Source: Pantoea sp050157905 | GTDB lineage: Bacteria; Pseudomonadota; Gammaproteobacteria; Enterobacterales; Enterobacteriaceae | Assembly: GCF_050157905.1 (NCBI RefSeq) | Contig: NZ_JBKIWZ010000001.1 | Span: 186,001-250,000, forward strand | Reading direction: 5' to 3' | Length of the DNA stretch: 64,000 nt | Shown: in pieces, positions 41,159 to 48,440 of the stretch | Layout of the letters: every line of letters begins with the position of its first letter | How positions within the stretch are numbered: the first letter of the stretch is position 1 | The notes under the pieces: model-generated | What the model was told of the DNA's origin: nothing | The model's database searches: none | What the model saw: the letters and a program-made list of their open reading frames with translations, nothing else | Translations under genes and position numbers: made by a program

Positions 41159-41886
41159 GCATCATTCAGGTTATCAACCCCAACACCAGCCTGGCGATGA
41201 CCGAAACCATCGGTCAGGCTGCACGGGCCGTCGCCGCGCCGGGCACGGAGATTCTGGCTGTTTCACCCTCGCAGGGCGTGCCCTCAATCGAAGGGCATTT
41301 CGACGAAGCGATCGCTGCCATCGGTGTGCTGGAGCAGGTTAAGCTGGGCAGGGCGCAGGGCGTCAGCGGCCATGTTATCGCCTGCTTTGGCGATCCGGGA
41401 TTGCTGGCGGCGCGCGAGCTGGCCAGCGGCCCGGTGATTGGTATTGCCGAAGCGGCAATGCACACCGCCACGCTGCTGGCGACCCGGTTCTCTATCGTCA
41501 CCACGCTGCCGCGCACGCTGATCATTGCGCGCCATCTGCTGCAGCAGTATGGCTTTACCCATCACTGTGCCGCACTGCATGCGATCGATTTGCCGGTCCT
41601 GGCGCTGGAAGATGGCAGCGGTCTGGCTCAGGAAAAAGTGCGGCAGCGTTGTATACAGGCGAAACGTGAAGATGGCAGCGGCGCGATCGTGCTGGGCTGT
41701 GGCGGCATGGCGACGCTGGCAGCGTCGCTGACCCGGGAACTCGATATGCCAGTAATCGATGGCGTCAGTGCAGCGGTGAAAATGGTGGAGTCGCTGGTGG
41801 CGCTGGGCTTTGGCACCAGCAAACAGGGCGATCTGGCCTGGCCTTTGCAGAAACCTCTCTCAGGTGCCTTTGAGCATCTAAACTAA
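41155..41886 (+). CDS. hpxA: Allantoin racemase HpxA
   Basis: A 243-residue Asp/Glu/hydantoin racemase-fold enzyme interconverting R- and S-allantoin. The two catalytic cysteines are visible: Cys77 (VIACFGDPG) and Cys182 (VLGCGGM). N-terminal IQVINPNTS is typical of hydantoin-type racemases. ATG overlaps the hpxS stop by 4 bases. The nearby allantoinase and OHCU decarboxylase make allantoin the most likely substrate rather than other hydantoins. Confidence 0.88.
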   Translation: MSIIQVINPNTSLAMTETIGQAARAVAAPGTEILAVSPSQGVPSIEGHFDEAIAAIGVLEQVKLGRAQGVSGHVIACFGDPGLLAARELASGPVIGIAEAAMHTATLLATRFSIVTTLPRTLIIARHLLQQYGFTHHCAALHAIDLPVLALEDGSGLAQEKVRQRCIQAKREDGSGAIVLGCGGMATLAASLTRELDMPVIDGVSAAVKMVESLVALGFGTSKQGDLAWPLQKPLSGAFEHLN

Positions 41887-41920
41887 CGGAACTTTCCAGA
41901 CTTAAGACAGGAAGCGAGTG

Positions 41921-42874
41921 ATGACTGACGCTGCAGAGAAGAAAGAGTACAGTTTTAACAAAAACTATCCGCGCGATTTAATCGGTTATGGTGCTCATCC
42001 GCCGCACGCCGCCTGGCCAGGCAACGCCCGCGTGGCGGTGCAGTTTGTCCTGAACTATGAAGAGGGGGCTGAAAACAGCGTGCTGCACGGCGATGCCGGG
42101 TCAGAGCAGTTCCTCTCCGACATCATCGGTGCCGCCAGCTACACCGAGCGACACATGTCGATGGAGTCGCTGTATGAGTATGGGTCCCGCGCCGGGTTCT
42201 GGCGTATCCACAACGAGTTTCAGAAGCGCGGTCTGCCGCTGACGGTATTTGGCGTCGCGATGGCGCTGGCACGTCATCCGGAGATCGTGGAGGCGATTAA
42301 GCAGGCCGATTATGATGTGGTCAGCCACGGCTGGCGCTGGATCCACTATCAGGGCATGGATGCAAAAACCGAACGTCAGCACATGCAGCAGGCGGTCGAT
42401 GTGCTGGTGGATCTGTTTGGTAAAGCGCCCACCGGCTGGTACACCGGACGCGACAGCCCGAATACCCGTCGTCTGGTGGTGGAGCAGGGGGGCTTCAGCT
42501 ATGACAGCGACTACTACGGCGACGACCTGCCTTTCTGGACTCAGGTGACCTGTCAGGATGGCACGGTGAAACCACACCTGATCATCCCCTACACCCTGGA
42601 GTGCAACGACATGCGCTTTGCCACACCGCAGGGATTTAATACCGCCGACCAGTTCTTCACTTATCTGCGTGACAGTTTCGACGTACTGTATGAAGAGGGG
42701 GAAACCGCACCGAAGATGATGTCGATCGGCATGCACTGCCGCCTGCTGGGACGGCCTGGCAAATTCCGCGCGCTGCAGAAATTCCTCGATCACATTCAGC
42801 AGCACGACGATGTCTGGATCTGTACCCGCCAGCAGATTGCAGACCACTGGATCGCGACGCACCCGGCGCCCTGA
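41921..42874 (+). CDS. hpxB: Allantoinase, polysaccharide-deacetylase type (PuuE/HpxB)
   Basis: Hydrolyses allantoin to allantoate. This 317-residue protein is not of the amidohydrolase (AllB) type but of the NodB/polysaccharide deacetylase fold, called PuuE. Typical are PRDLIGYGAHPPHAAWPG at the N-terminus, VVSHGWRWIHYQ in the active site, and TGRDSPNTRRL. ATG 41921 is preferred; a GTG directly before it at 41918 is in frame. Third gene of hpxSAB, 34 bases after hpxA. Confidence 0.9.
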   Translation: MTDAAEKKEYSFNKNYPRDLIGYGAHPPHAAWPGNARVAVQFVLNYEEGAENSVLHGDAGSEQFLSDIIGAASYTERHMSMESLYEYGSRAGFWRIHNEFQKRGLPLTVFGVAMALARHPEIVEAIKQADYDVVSHGWRWIHYQGMDAKTERQHMQQAVDVLVDLFGKAPTGWYTGRDSPNTRRLVVEQGGFSYDSDYYGDDLPFWTQVTCQDGTVKPHLIIPYTLECNDMRFATPQGFNTADQFFTYLRDSFDVLYEEGETAPKMMSIGMHCRLLGRPGKFRALQKFLDHIQQHDDVWICTRQQIADHWIATHPAP

Positions 42875-42883
42875 TACGGTGAT

Positions 42884-42912
42884 GACGCCTGGCCTTTTCG
42901 GGCTCAGGCGTC
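42884..42912. terminator. Hairpin between convergent hpxB and hpxZ
   Basis: GACGCCTG and CAGGCGTC form a stem, extended by GCC/GGC around a TTTTC loop, between the convergent stop codons. It lacks clear T runs on either side. Probably a shared transcript end. Confidence 0.5.
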
Positions 42913-42919
42913 TGAAGGC

Positions 42920-43300
42920 TTAGCTCATCAGGCTGACCTGCGCGGCCACGATGCACCAGCCGTGCGGCATCCGTACCCAGGTCTGCTGCTGGCGGCCCGT
43001 TTTGTCGCTGCCGGCGCGGGTAAATTCGGTGCTACAGACTGCATAATCCTCGCCAAAGGTGGTGATGACGGTATTTCGCAGTGTCCGGTCCAGCCCGGCT
43101 GACGGGCGCGCGGCGCGGAACGCGCGGATCGCGTCAATGCCATACAGATTCTCACCCGCGCCGAGGCGCACGGTGCGCGCGTCATGCCAGAACAACGCAT
43201 CCAGTTCGTCCACATCATTGCTGACCAGCGCCTGCTCGTAGCGATAAAACTGCGCCGTCACCTCGCTGAGCACCTGCGGTAAATTAATCTCTCTGTTCAT
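42920..43300 (-). CDS. hpxZ: AtzH-like protein HpxZ (DUF3225, SnoaL/NTF2 fold)
   Basis: A 126-residue single-domain NTF2-like protein (FYRYEQALVSNDVDELDALFWHDARTVRLG, then GIDAIRAFRAARPSAGL). The family includes AtzH, which acts on dicarboxyurea in cyanuric acid breakdown in Pseudomonas, and HpxZ of the Klebsiella purine cluster, tied to oxalurate use. Its start overlaps the hpxY stop by one base (TGATG). It probably acts on the unstable product of HpxXY; this is inference. Confidence 0.85.
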   Translation of the reverse strand: MNREINLPQVLSEVTAQFYRYEQALVSNDVDELDALFWHDARTVRLGAGENLYGIDAIRAFRAARPSAGLDRTLRNTVITTFGEDYAVCSTEFTRAGSDKTGRQQQTWVRMPHGWCIVAAQVSLMS

Positions 43301-44697
43301 CAGGCTCCTGCCATATTGATTTGCGGTATCGTAATGCCCTGTTGTTCCAGTGCCCAGGCGGCGCGTAGCACAGCCTCTTCGTTAAATGGACGGGCGATAA
43401 GCTGTAAGCCAATTGGCAGGCCGCTGCGGGTGGCCAGCGGCACGGTGCAGACCGGCAGGCCCAGGAAGGAGATTGGCTGCGTCAGCATGCCCATACTCGC
43501 TTTAGCCGGCAGCGATTCGCCCTGAATCGACAGCGTCTGCTGACCAATCGCGATCGCGCTGCAGGGGGTCGCCGGGGCGATCAGCACATCGAAATGGTCG
43601 AACAGCGGTAACACCTGCTGCTGAAAATGGCGACGAAAACGCTGTGCCTGCACATACCAGGCGCCCGGCATTATCGCACCGGCCAGCAACCGCTCGCGTG
43701 AGTTCGGTTCAAACTGCTCAGGCATCTGGCGCAGGGCGGGCAGATAGTGATTGCCGCCTTCTGCGGCAGTCATGATAAACGCTGCCGAGCGTGCCAGCTC
43801 CGCCTCCGGCATCAGCACCTCTTCATGCGCGTTCAGCGCGGTCGCAACGACCGCGACGGCCGCGCGGGCATCCTCATCGCACCAGCGGGCAAAAAAGCCG
43901 CCAAGCACACCGCAGCGTAAGCCTTCGCTGCCCAGTGCCAGCGAAGGCAGCGTGGCGGCCTGTGGATGCGTAGCCTGAAACGCATCGGCGGGATCGGCAC
44001 CCTGTAACTGGTCATAGACCAGCGCAAGGTCATCCACCCGGCGGGCCAGTGGGCCGATATGATCAAGGCTGGCGACAAAAGGATGGCTGCCGCTGCGCGA
44101 GAGGCGGCCAAAGGTGGGTTTAAGGCCAAAGATACCGCACAGCGAGGCAGGCACCCGAATCGAACCGTTGGTGTCGGTGCCCAGCGAAAAATGCACCAGC
44201 CCGGCGGCCACGGCCGCGGCGGAGCCACCGGACGAGCCGCCCGCCACGCGGCTGAGATCGCGGGGATTGCGCGTCGCGCCATAGTGGCTGTTCTCAGTGG
44301 TAAAGCCGTAGGCATAGGCATCCATATTCAGCATGCCCGACAGCAGGGCGCCCGCGTGGCGCAGTTTATCGACAGCAAAGGCATCCGCCTGCGCGACCGG
44401 ACGATCGCGGAACAGGCTGGCTCCGGCCAGCGTGCTGTGACCCGCCACATCAAACAGGTTTTTCACGGCATAGGGAATGCCCGCCAGCGGCGGCAGCGGC
44501 TCGCCGCGCTGCCGCTGTGCATCGACCGTCCGGGCTTCCTGCAGCATGCGTGGCCCGGTGACCTCCGTCCAGGCATTCAGCGCCGGATTGTGCTGTTCAA
44601 TGGCCTGCAGTGTCTGCTGCGCCACCTCATGCGCACTGATCTCACCCTGGCGGATCGCCCGCTGCAGGGTCTGAATTGAAACGTCACTTAAGTTCAT
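43300..44697 (-). CDS. hpxY: AtzE-like amidase-signature hydrolase HpxY
   Basis: A 465-residue amidase-signature enzyme with the Ser-cisSer-Lys triad visible: Lys79 (IPYAVKN), Ser155 in GGSSGGS, and nucleophile Ser179 in GTDTNGSIRVPA. It is close to AtzE, the 1-carboxybiuret hydrolase, which needs a small GatC-like partner AtzG; here that partner is the overlapping hpxX. In the purine pathway the substrate is likely oxalurate or a relative with a urea-type end. Its stop overlaps hpxZ by one base. Confidence 0.88.
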   Translation of the reverse strand: MNLSDVSIQTLQRAIRQGEISAHEVAQQTLQAIEQHNPALNAWTEVTGPRMLQEARTVDAQRQRGEPLPPLAGIPYAVKNLFDVAGHSTLAGASLFRDRPVAQADAFAVDKLRHAGALLSGMLNMDAYAYGFTTENSHYGATRNPRDLSRVAGGSSGGSAAAVAAGLVHFSLGTDTNGSIRVPASLCGIFGLKPTFGRLSRSGSHPFVASLDHIGPLARRVDDLALVYDQLQGADPADAFQATHPQAATLPSLALGSEGLRCGVLGGFFARWCDEDARAAVAVVATALNAHEEVLMPEAELARSAAFIMTAAEGGNHYLPALRQMPEQFEPNSRERLLAGAIMPGAWYVQAQRFRRHFQQQVLPLFDHFDVLIAPATPCSAIAIGQQTLSIQGESLPAKASMGMLTQPISFLGLPVCTVPLATRSGLPIGLQLIARPFNEEAVLRAAWALEQQGITIPQINMAGA

Positions 44698-44876
44698 GCC
44701 TGATAGACTCCTGCGACTTCAAGCCGGTCATCCAGCGGAAACGCCATCAGCGGCGCCGCCATCTCCGCAATGCGCGAAAGCTGGATCAGCAGCTCAGCGC
44801 GCCGGGCCTCATCCAGTTCCAGCTGCAGGATCTGCTCCATATAGCCGATGTAGCCGGCCCAGTCGTGTTGATTCAT
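44694..44876 (-). CDS. hpxX: AtzG-like small subunit HpxX (DUF4089)
   Basis: A 60-residue helical protein (WAGYIGYMEQILQLELD, then LLIQLSRIAEMAAPLMAFPLDD). It resembles AtzG/GatC-type small subunits that wrap around an amidase-signature partner. The gene overlaps hpxY by 4 bases (ATGA), as expected for two subunits of one enzyme. It is 12 bases after hpxW. Easily missed because of its size. Confidence 0.85.
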   Translation of the reverse strand: MNQHDWAGYIGYMEQILQLELDEARRAELLIQLSRIAEMAAPLMAFPLDDRLEVAGVYQA

Positions 44877-44888
44877 GATGTGCTCCTG

Positions 44889-46475
44889 TTAAAAACCGGC
44901 GGCGCTGCCGTTGCTGCGCGGATCGCTGGCGCCTTCGAACATACCGTTGCTGTGCCGCACGATGGCACCGGCATGGCCCACGGATTCGCTGAAGTCCGGC
45001 AGCAGCTCCACCTCATGTCCCCACTGACGCAGCCGCGAAACGGTTTCGGCGTCAAAGCGGCCTTCCAGTTTCAGCGAGTCGGACGACTGCCCCCAGGTGC
45101 GGCCCAGCAGCCAGCGCGGCGCACTTACCGCCTGCTGAAGCGGCAGACCCTGAATCACATGGCGGGTAAAAATCGCCGCCTGGGTCTGCGGCTGCCCGTC
45201 GCCGCCCATCGCGCCATACACCAGCGTACGGCCATCTTTCAGCCGCGCGGCGGCGGGATTCAGGGTATGAAACGGCTGCTTGCCGGGCGCCAGCGCCAGC
45301 AGATGATCCGGGTCGAGGCTGAATGCAGCGCCCCGGTTCTGCCAGATGATGCCCGTGCCAGGCAGCACCACACCGCTGCCAAACTCGTGGTAAATGCTCT
45401 GAATAAAGGAAACAGCCAGCCCGCTGCTGTCCATGACGCCCATCCAGACGGTGTCGCCCGGGCCGCGTCCCTGGCCCCAGGCGGCGGCGTCACCATCCGC
45501 AATCTGGCTGGCCAGTGTGGCAAGGTGATCACTGTCGAGCAGCGCCTGCAAATCTTCTTTAACGTGGCGCGGATCGGTGATGTGCTTATCGCGCAGCGCA
45601 AAGGCTTTTTTAGTGGCCTCTACGATACGGTGCACCGTCTGTGCGTCATCCGCGTCGGCCATCTCCAGACGGTCGGTAATGCCGAGGATTGCCAGCGATA
45701 CCATGCCCTGGGTGGGCGGGGTGATATTCCAGATGTCACCTTCGCTGTGGGCGAGATGCAGCGGCGTTGTGCGGCGTGCGCGATGCTGCTGAAGGTCCGC
45801 CAGCGTAACTGGCATACCCAGCGTGGCCATCTCATCGGCCATAGCGTGCGCCAGCTCACCACGATAGAAGCTGTCGAGCCCCTGTTCGGTCAGCAGAGAA
45901 AGGGTCTGCGCCAGGGCCGGCTGGGTAAAACGGCTGCCTGGCTGCGGCACGTTGCCATCGGGCATAAAAGTGGCGCTGAAGCCAGGCTGATGCTGCAGTT
46001 CGTGGCAGAATGTGGTGGTCGCAGCGGTCTGTGACGCCGTGACCGGAATACCGTCGGCGGCGTAGCGGATGGCATCCCGCAGCAGGCGCGCCAGCGGCAG
46101 CATCGGGCTGCCCATCTCTGCAGAGATCGCCAGCGCCTCCTGCCAGCCACTGACCGTACCGGCGACGGTCAGCGCCGCTTTCGGCCCGCGATGGGGGATC
46201 GTCGGATGATCTGCATAGAAGTCGCAGTGAGCCAGCGCACCGGCTGCGCCGCTGGCGTCGATAGCCACAGGCTCCCCGTTGGGCGGCAGAATCAGCCAGA
46301 AGCCGTCACCGCCAAGTCCGTTCATATGCGGATAGACCACGGCGATGGTCGCCGCCGCCGCTACCATCGCCTCAATGGCGTTACCGCCATCACGCAGCAC
46401 CGCCAGCGCACTTTCACTCGCCAGATGGTGCGGGGTCACCGCCATCCCCTGCGGGGCCATATTGCTCTGAATCAT
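44889..46475 (-). CDS. hpxW: Oxamate amidohydrolase proenzyme HpxW (gamma-glutamyltransferase family)
   Basis: Hydrolyses oxamate to oxalate and ammonia, the last step of the oxalurate branch of urate breakdown. The 528-residue precursor belongs to the N-terminal nucleophile hydrolases of the gamma-glutamyltransferase family. Thr342 in PGDTVWMGVMDSSG is the likely self-cleavage site and new N-terminal nucleophile, splitting it into about 341- and 187-residue chains. There is no signal peptide (it starts MIQSNMAPQGMAVTPHH), so unlike most such transferases it is cytosolic. First gene of hpxWXYZ and divergent from hpxU. Confidence 0.88.
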   Translation of the reverse strand: MIQSNMAPQGMAVTPHHLASESALAVLRDGGNAIEAMVAAAATIAVVYPHMNGLGGDGFWLILPPNGEPVAIDASGAAGALAHCDFYADHPTIPHRGPKAALTVAGTVSGWQEALAISAEMGSPMLPLARLLRDAIRYAADGIPVTASQTAATTTFCHELQHQPGFSATFMPDGNVPQPGSRFTQPALAQTLSLLTEQGLDSFYRGELAHAMADEMATLGMPVTLADLQQHRARRTTPLHLAHSEGDIWNITPPTQGMVSLAILGITDRLEMADADDAQTVHRIVEATKKAFALRDKHITDPRHVKEDLQALLDSDHLATLASQIADGDAAAWGQGRGPGDTVWMGVMDSSGLAVSFIQSIYHEFGSGVVLPGTGIIWQNRGAAFSLDPDHLLALAPGKQPFHTLNPAAARLKDGRTLVYGAMGGDGQPQTQAAIFTRHVIQGLPLQQAVSAPRWLLGRTWGQSSDSLKLEGRFDAETVSRLRQWGHEVELLPDFSESVGHAGAIVRHSNGMFEGASDPRSNGSAAGF

Positions 46476-46512
46476 CTTTCACTCGTTCTTCGGGTAACAG
46501 AATCCCTGATGA

Positions 46513-46528
46513 AGCAAGAGCTGTTCCA
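46513..46528 (-). promoter_or_regulatory. Candidate sigma-54 promoter for hpxWXYZ
   Basis: On the minus strand TGGAACAGCTCTTGCT has GG and GC ten bases apart and a perfect TTGCT at the -12 element. The expected start near 46502 leaves about 27 bases before the hpxW ATG. Found by eye. Confidence 0.6.
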
Positions 46529-46563
46529 GTTTTCATCCCGAACGAGGATTGCGGCGATTAACC

Positions 46564-46579
46564 TGGCGTAAATTGTGCT
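46564..46579 (+). promoter_or_regulatory. Candidate sigma-54 promoter for hpxU
   Basis: TGGCGTAAATTGTGCT: GG and GC ten bases apart, with one mismatch in the -12 element (GTGCT for TTGCT). Weaker than the two neighbours. A start near 46590 would fall at the edge of the putative HpxU operator, giving autoregulation. Confidence 0.4.
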
Positions 46580-46589
46580 AGCTTCTGCT

Positions 46590-46603
46590 GAAACAAAAGT
46601 TAC
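46590..46603. promoter_or_regulatory. Candidate HpxU operator 1
   Basis: GAAACAAAAGTTAC is an imperfect palindrome (GAAAC-N4-GTTAC). The 11-mer TGAAACAAAAG recurs in opposite orientation upstream of the ABC-hpxJKQT operon. RpiR-type regulators often bind palindromes with GAAA and TTTC halves. It lies 10 bases before the hpxU ATG. Confidence 0.55.
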
Positions 46604-46613
46604 AGGACGGGTT

Positions 46614-47453
46614 ATGAAACAGCTTGATGAACGACTCAGAAGTCACTATCCCCAGCTTTCGCCGCAGGAGCAGCGTATTGCCGACTTCGTTTTTGATCAC
46701 TTCGACGATCTGATCAGCTACAACAGCGCCGAGCTGGCACGGCTTAGCGGCGTGTCGAAAGCCACGGTCAGTCGGCTGTTTAAGCGTCTGGGCTATGAAA
46801 AATATAAGGACATGCGCGATGAGTTGCGCATTCTGCGTCAGAGCGGTATGCCACTCACGGATAACCGTGATGCCGTGCAGGGCAACACGCTGCTGGCACG
46901 TCATTACAAACAGGAGATGGCTAACCTGACGCAGTGGGTCAACAGCCTGGATGCCCGGCAGTTCAGTGAGGTGGTCGGGCAGATGGCGCAGGCGAAGCGT
47001 GTCTTTATCATCGGCATGCGCAACGCCTATCCGGTGGCGTTGCACCTGCGCCAGCAGCTGGTGCAGGCGCGTTCGCAGGTCTTTATCCTGCCGCAGCCGG
47101 GCCAGACGCTGGCTGAGGAACTGGTGGATATCACCCCGGAGGATATGGTGGTGGTGGTAGCCTTTCGTCGTCGTCCCCGCATCATCCGGCCACTGATGCA
47201 ACAGTTACAGGCCGCCGCGGTGCCGGTGCTGGTGCTATGTGAGCCGCAGGCGCAGACGGTGATGGCGCTGGCGCGCTGGCAGCTCTGTACGCCGCTGGAC
47301 AGCGTCTCCGCCTTCGACAGCTACAGCGCCGCCATGAGCCTGGTCAATCTGCTGGCAAATGCGCTGCTGCATGAAACCCTGGCCCAGGGACGTCAGCGTA
47401 TTCATCAAATCGCGGACCTTTATCAGCAATTTGACGAGCTGGAGCACCGTTAA
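46614..47453 (+). CDS. hpxU: MurR/RpiR-family regulator HpxU
   Basis: A 279-residue regulator with an N-terminal helix-turn-helix (about residues 1-77; ELARLSGVSKATVSRLFKRLGY) and a C-terminal SIS domain (about residues 120-260) of the sugar-phosphate isomerase fold that usually binds an effector. ATG 46614 after CAGGACGGG is preferred to the upstream TTG. It is divergent from hpxWXYZ and precedes the ABC-hpxJKQT operon. Both control regions carry the same motif, so HpxU most likely controls both, perhaps sensing oxalurate or another intermediate. Confidence 0.85.
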   Translation: MKQLDERLRSHYPQLSPQEQRIADFVFDHFDDLISYNSAELARLSGVSKATVSRLFKRLGYEKYKDMRDELRILRQSGMPLTDNRDAVQGNTLLARHYKQEMANLTQWVNSLDARQFSEVVGQMAQAKRVFIIGMRNAYPVALHLRQQLVQARSQVFILPQPGQTLAEELVDITPEDMVVVVAFRRRPRIIRPLMQQLQAAAVPVLVLCEPQAQTVMALARWQLCTPLDSVSAFDSYSAAMSLVNLLANALLHETLAQGRQRIHQIADLYQQFDELEHR

Positions 47454-47456
47454 CAG

Positions 47457-47471
47457 GCACCATTCTGGTGC
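47457..47471. promoter_or_regulatory. NtrC-like enhancer palindrome
   Basis: GCACC-ATTCT-GGTGC, a perfect inverted repeat matching the NtrC consensus (GCACY-N5-GGTGC), about 139 bases upstream of the predicted sigma-54 start at about 47603, a usual enhancer distance. It lies 4 bases after the hpxU stop, so it could instead be part of an hpxU terminator hairpin (but no long T run follows). Confidence 0.5.
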
Positions 47472-47575
47472 TTTGCCCCATTTCAGTTCATCCCCGCTGT
47501 GGCGTAATTGCCCTGATTACGCCCGGATTCCTCCCTGAGTCGCCCGGTTTATCGCTTTTTTTCTGACAGGCCGGG

Positions 47576-47592
47576 TTGGCACATTAGTTGCA
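47576..47592 (+). promoter_or_regulatory. Candidate sigma-54 promoter for the ABC-hpxJKQT operon
   Basis: TTGGCACATTAGTTGCA is a near-perfect sigma-54 site: TGGCAC, exact GG-N10-GC spacing, TTGCA. Expected start near 47603, 42 bases before the first gene. The best of the four such sites in this block. The 191-base gap between hpxU and this operon holds this promoter, the NtrC-like box and an HpxU box. Confidence 0.75.
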
Positions 47593-47606
47593 GATTCCAG
47601 TTCAAA

Positions 47607-47620
47607 GAATCTTTTGTTTC
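47607..47620. promoter_or_regulatory. Candidate HpxU operator 2
   Basis: GAATCTTTTGTTTC; read on the other strand it is GAAACAAAAGATTC, sharing GAAACAAAAG with operator 1. It lies just downstream of the predicted sigma-54 start, a place where a bound repressor would block the polymerase. Confidence 0.55.
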
Positions 47621-47644
47621 ACGTTAATCTCACCGGGGTGCATA

Positions 47645-48430
47645 ATGAAAAAAGATTTGATAGCGGTTGCTGCAGCGGCATTACTGATGGCTCAGGCGGG
47701 AAGCGCACTGGCCGATCAACTGCAGGATATCCAGAAGCGCGGCGTCATCCGCGTTGCCGTACCGCAGGATTTTCCGCCATTTGGTTCGGTCGGCACCGAT
47801 TTGCAGCCGCAGGGGTATGACATCGATATGGCGAAATACCTGGCAAAGCAGATGAAACTTAAGTTGCAGCTGGTGCCGGTCAGCAGTGCCAACCGCGTGC
47901 CTTACCTGCAGACCGACAAGGTTGATCTGGTGATCTCCAGCATGGGTAAAAATGCCGAGCGCGAAAAAGTGATCGACTTTACCCGTGCCTATGCGCCGTT
48001 CTTCCTGGGCGTCTTCGGGCCAAAAGGCGATGAAATTAAGACGGCAGCAGCCCTCGGCGGCAAGTCGATTGGCGTCACGCGCGGGGCGGTGGAAGATATG
48101 GTACTGAGCGACGTGGCACCGAAAGATGCGCAGGTGAAACGTTATGAAGATAACAACACCACGCTGTCCGCGTATCTCTCCGGTCAGGTGCAGTATGTCG
48201 CCACCGGCAACCTCGTGGTCGCCGCGATTGCGCGTCAGAATCCGGCCAAAGCGCCCGTCGCGCAGTTTATGCTGAAAGATTCACCCTGCTTTATCGGCCT
48301 GAAGAAAGATCAGCCTGCGCTAAAAGCGAAAGTGAATGAACTGATTGAGCAGGGCATTAAAGATGGCACCCTGAATAAACTTTCTGAAGCGTGGCTGAAA
48401 GCGCCGCTGCCTGCGAACCTCGGCGCCTGA
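47645..48430 (+). CDS. ABC transporter substrate-binding protein, polar amino acid type
   Basis: A 261-residue periplasmic binding protein (SBP family 3) with a signal peptide (MKKDLIAVAAAALLMAQAG, cut after ALA) and the bilobal fold: VIRVAVPQDFPPFGSVG start, LQPQGYDIDMAKYLA, and a closing segment near the C-terminus. ATG 47645 is used rather than the longer upstream frame because the signal peptide begins there. First gene of an operon with two permeases, an ATPase and hpxJKQT. The context suggests a ureide, such as allantoate or oxalurate, or a related amino compound as ligand; sequence alone cannot decide. Confidence 0.88.
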   Translation: MKKDLIAVAAAALLMAQAGSALADQLQDIQKRGVIRVAVPQDFPPFGSVGTDLQPQGYDIDMAKYLAKQMKLKLQLVPVSSANRVPYLQTDKVDLVISSMGKNAEREKVIDFTRAYAPFFLGVFGPKGDEIKTAAALGGKSIGVTRGAVEDMVLSDVAPKDAQVKRYEDNNTTLSAYLSGQVQYVATGNLVVAAIARQNPAKAPVAQFMLKDSPCFIGLKKDQPALKAKVNELIEQGIKDGTLNKLSEAWLKAPLPANLGA

Positions 48431-48440
48431 GGAACGATTC

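Noticed and set aside
44676..46034. A 452-codon rightward frame
   Set aside because: It lies wholly antisense to hpxX and hpxW, which have clear family motifs, operon overlaps and start sites. GC-rich coding sequence often leaves the opposite strand open.
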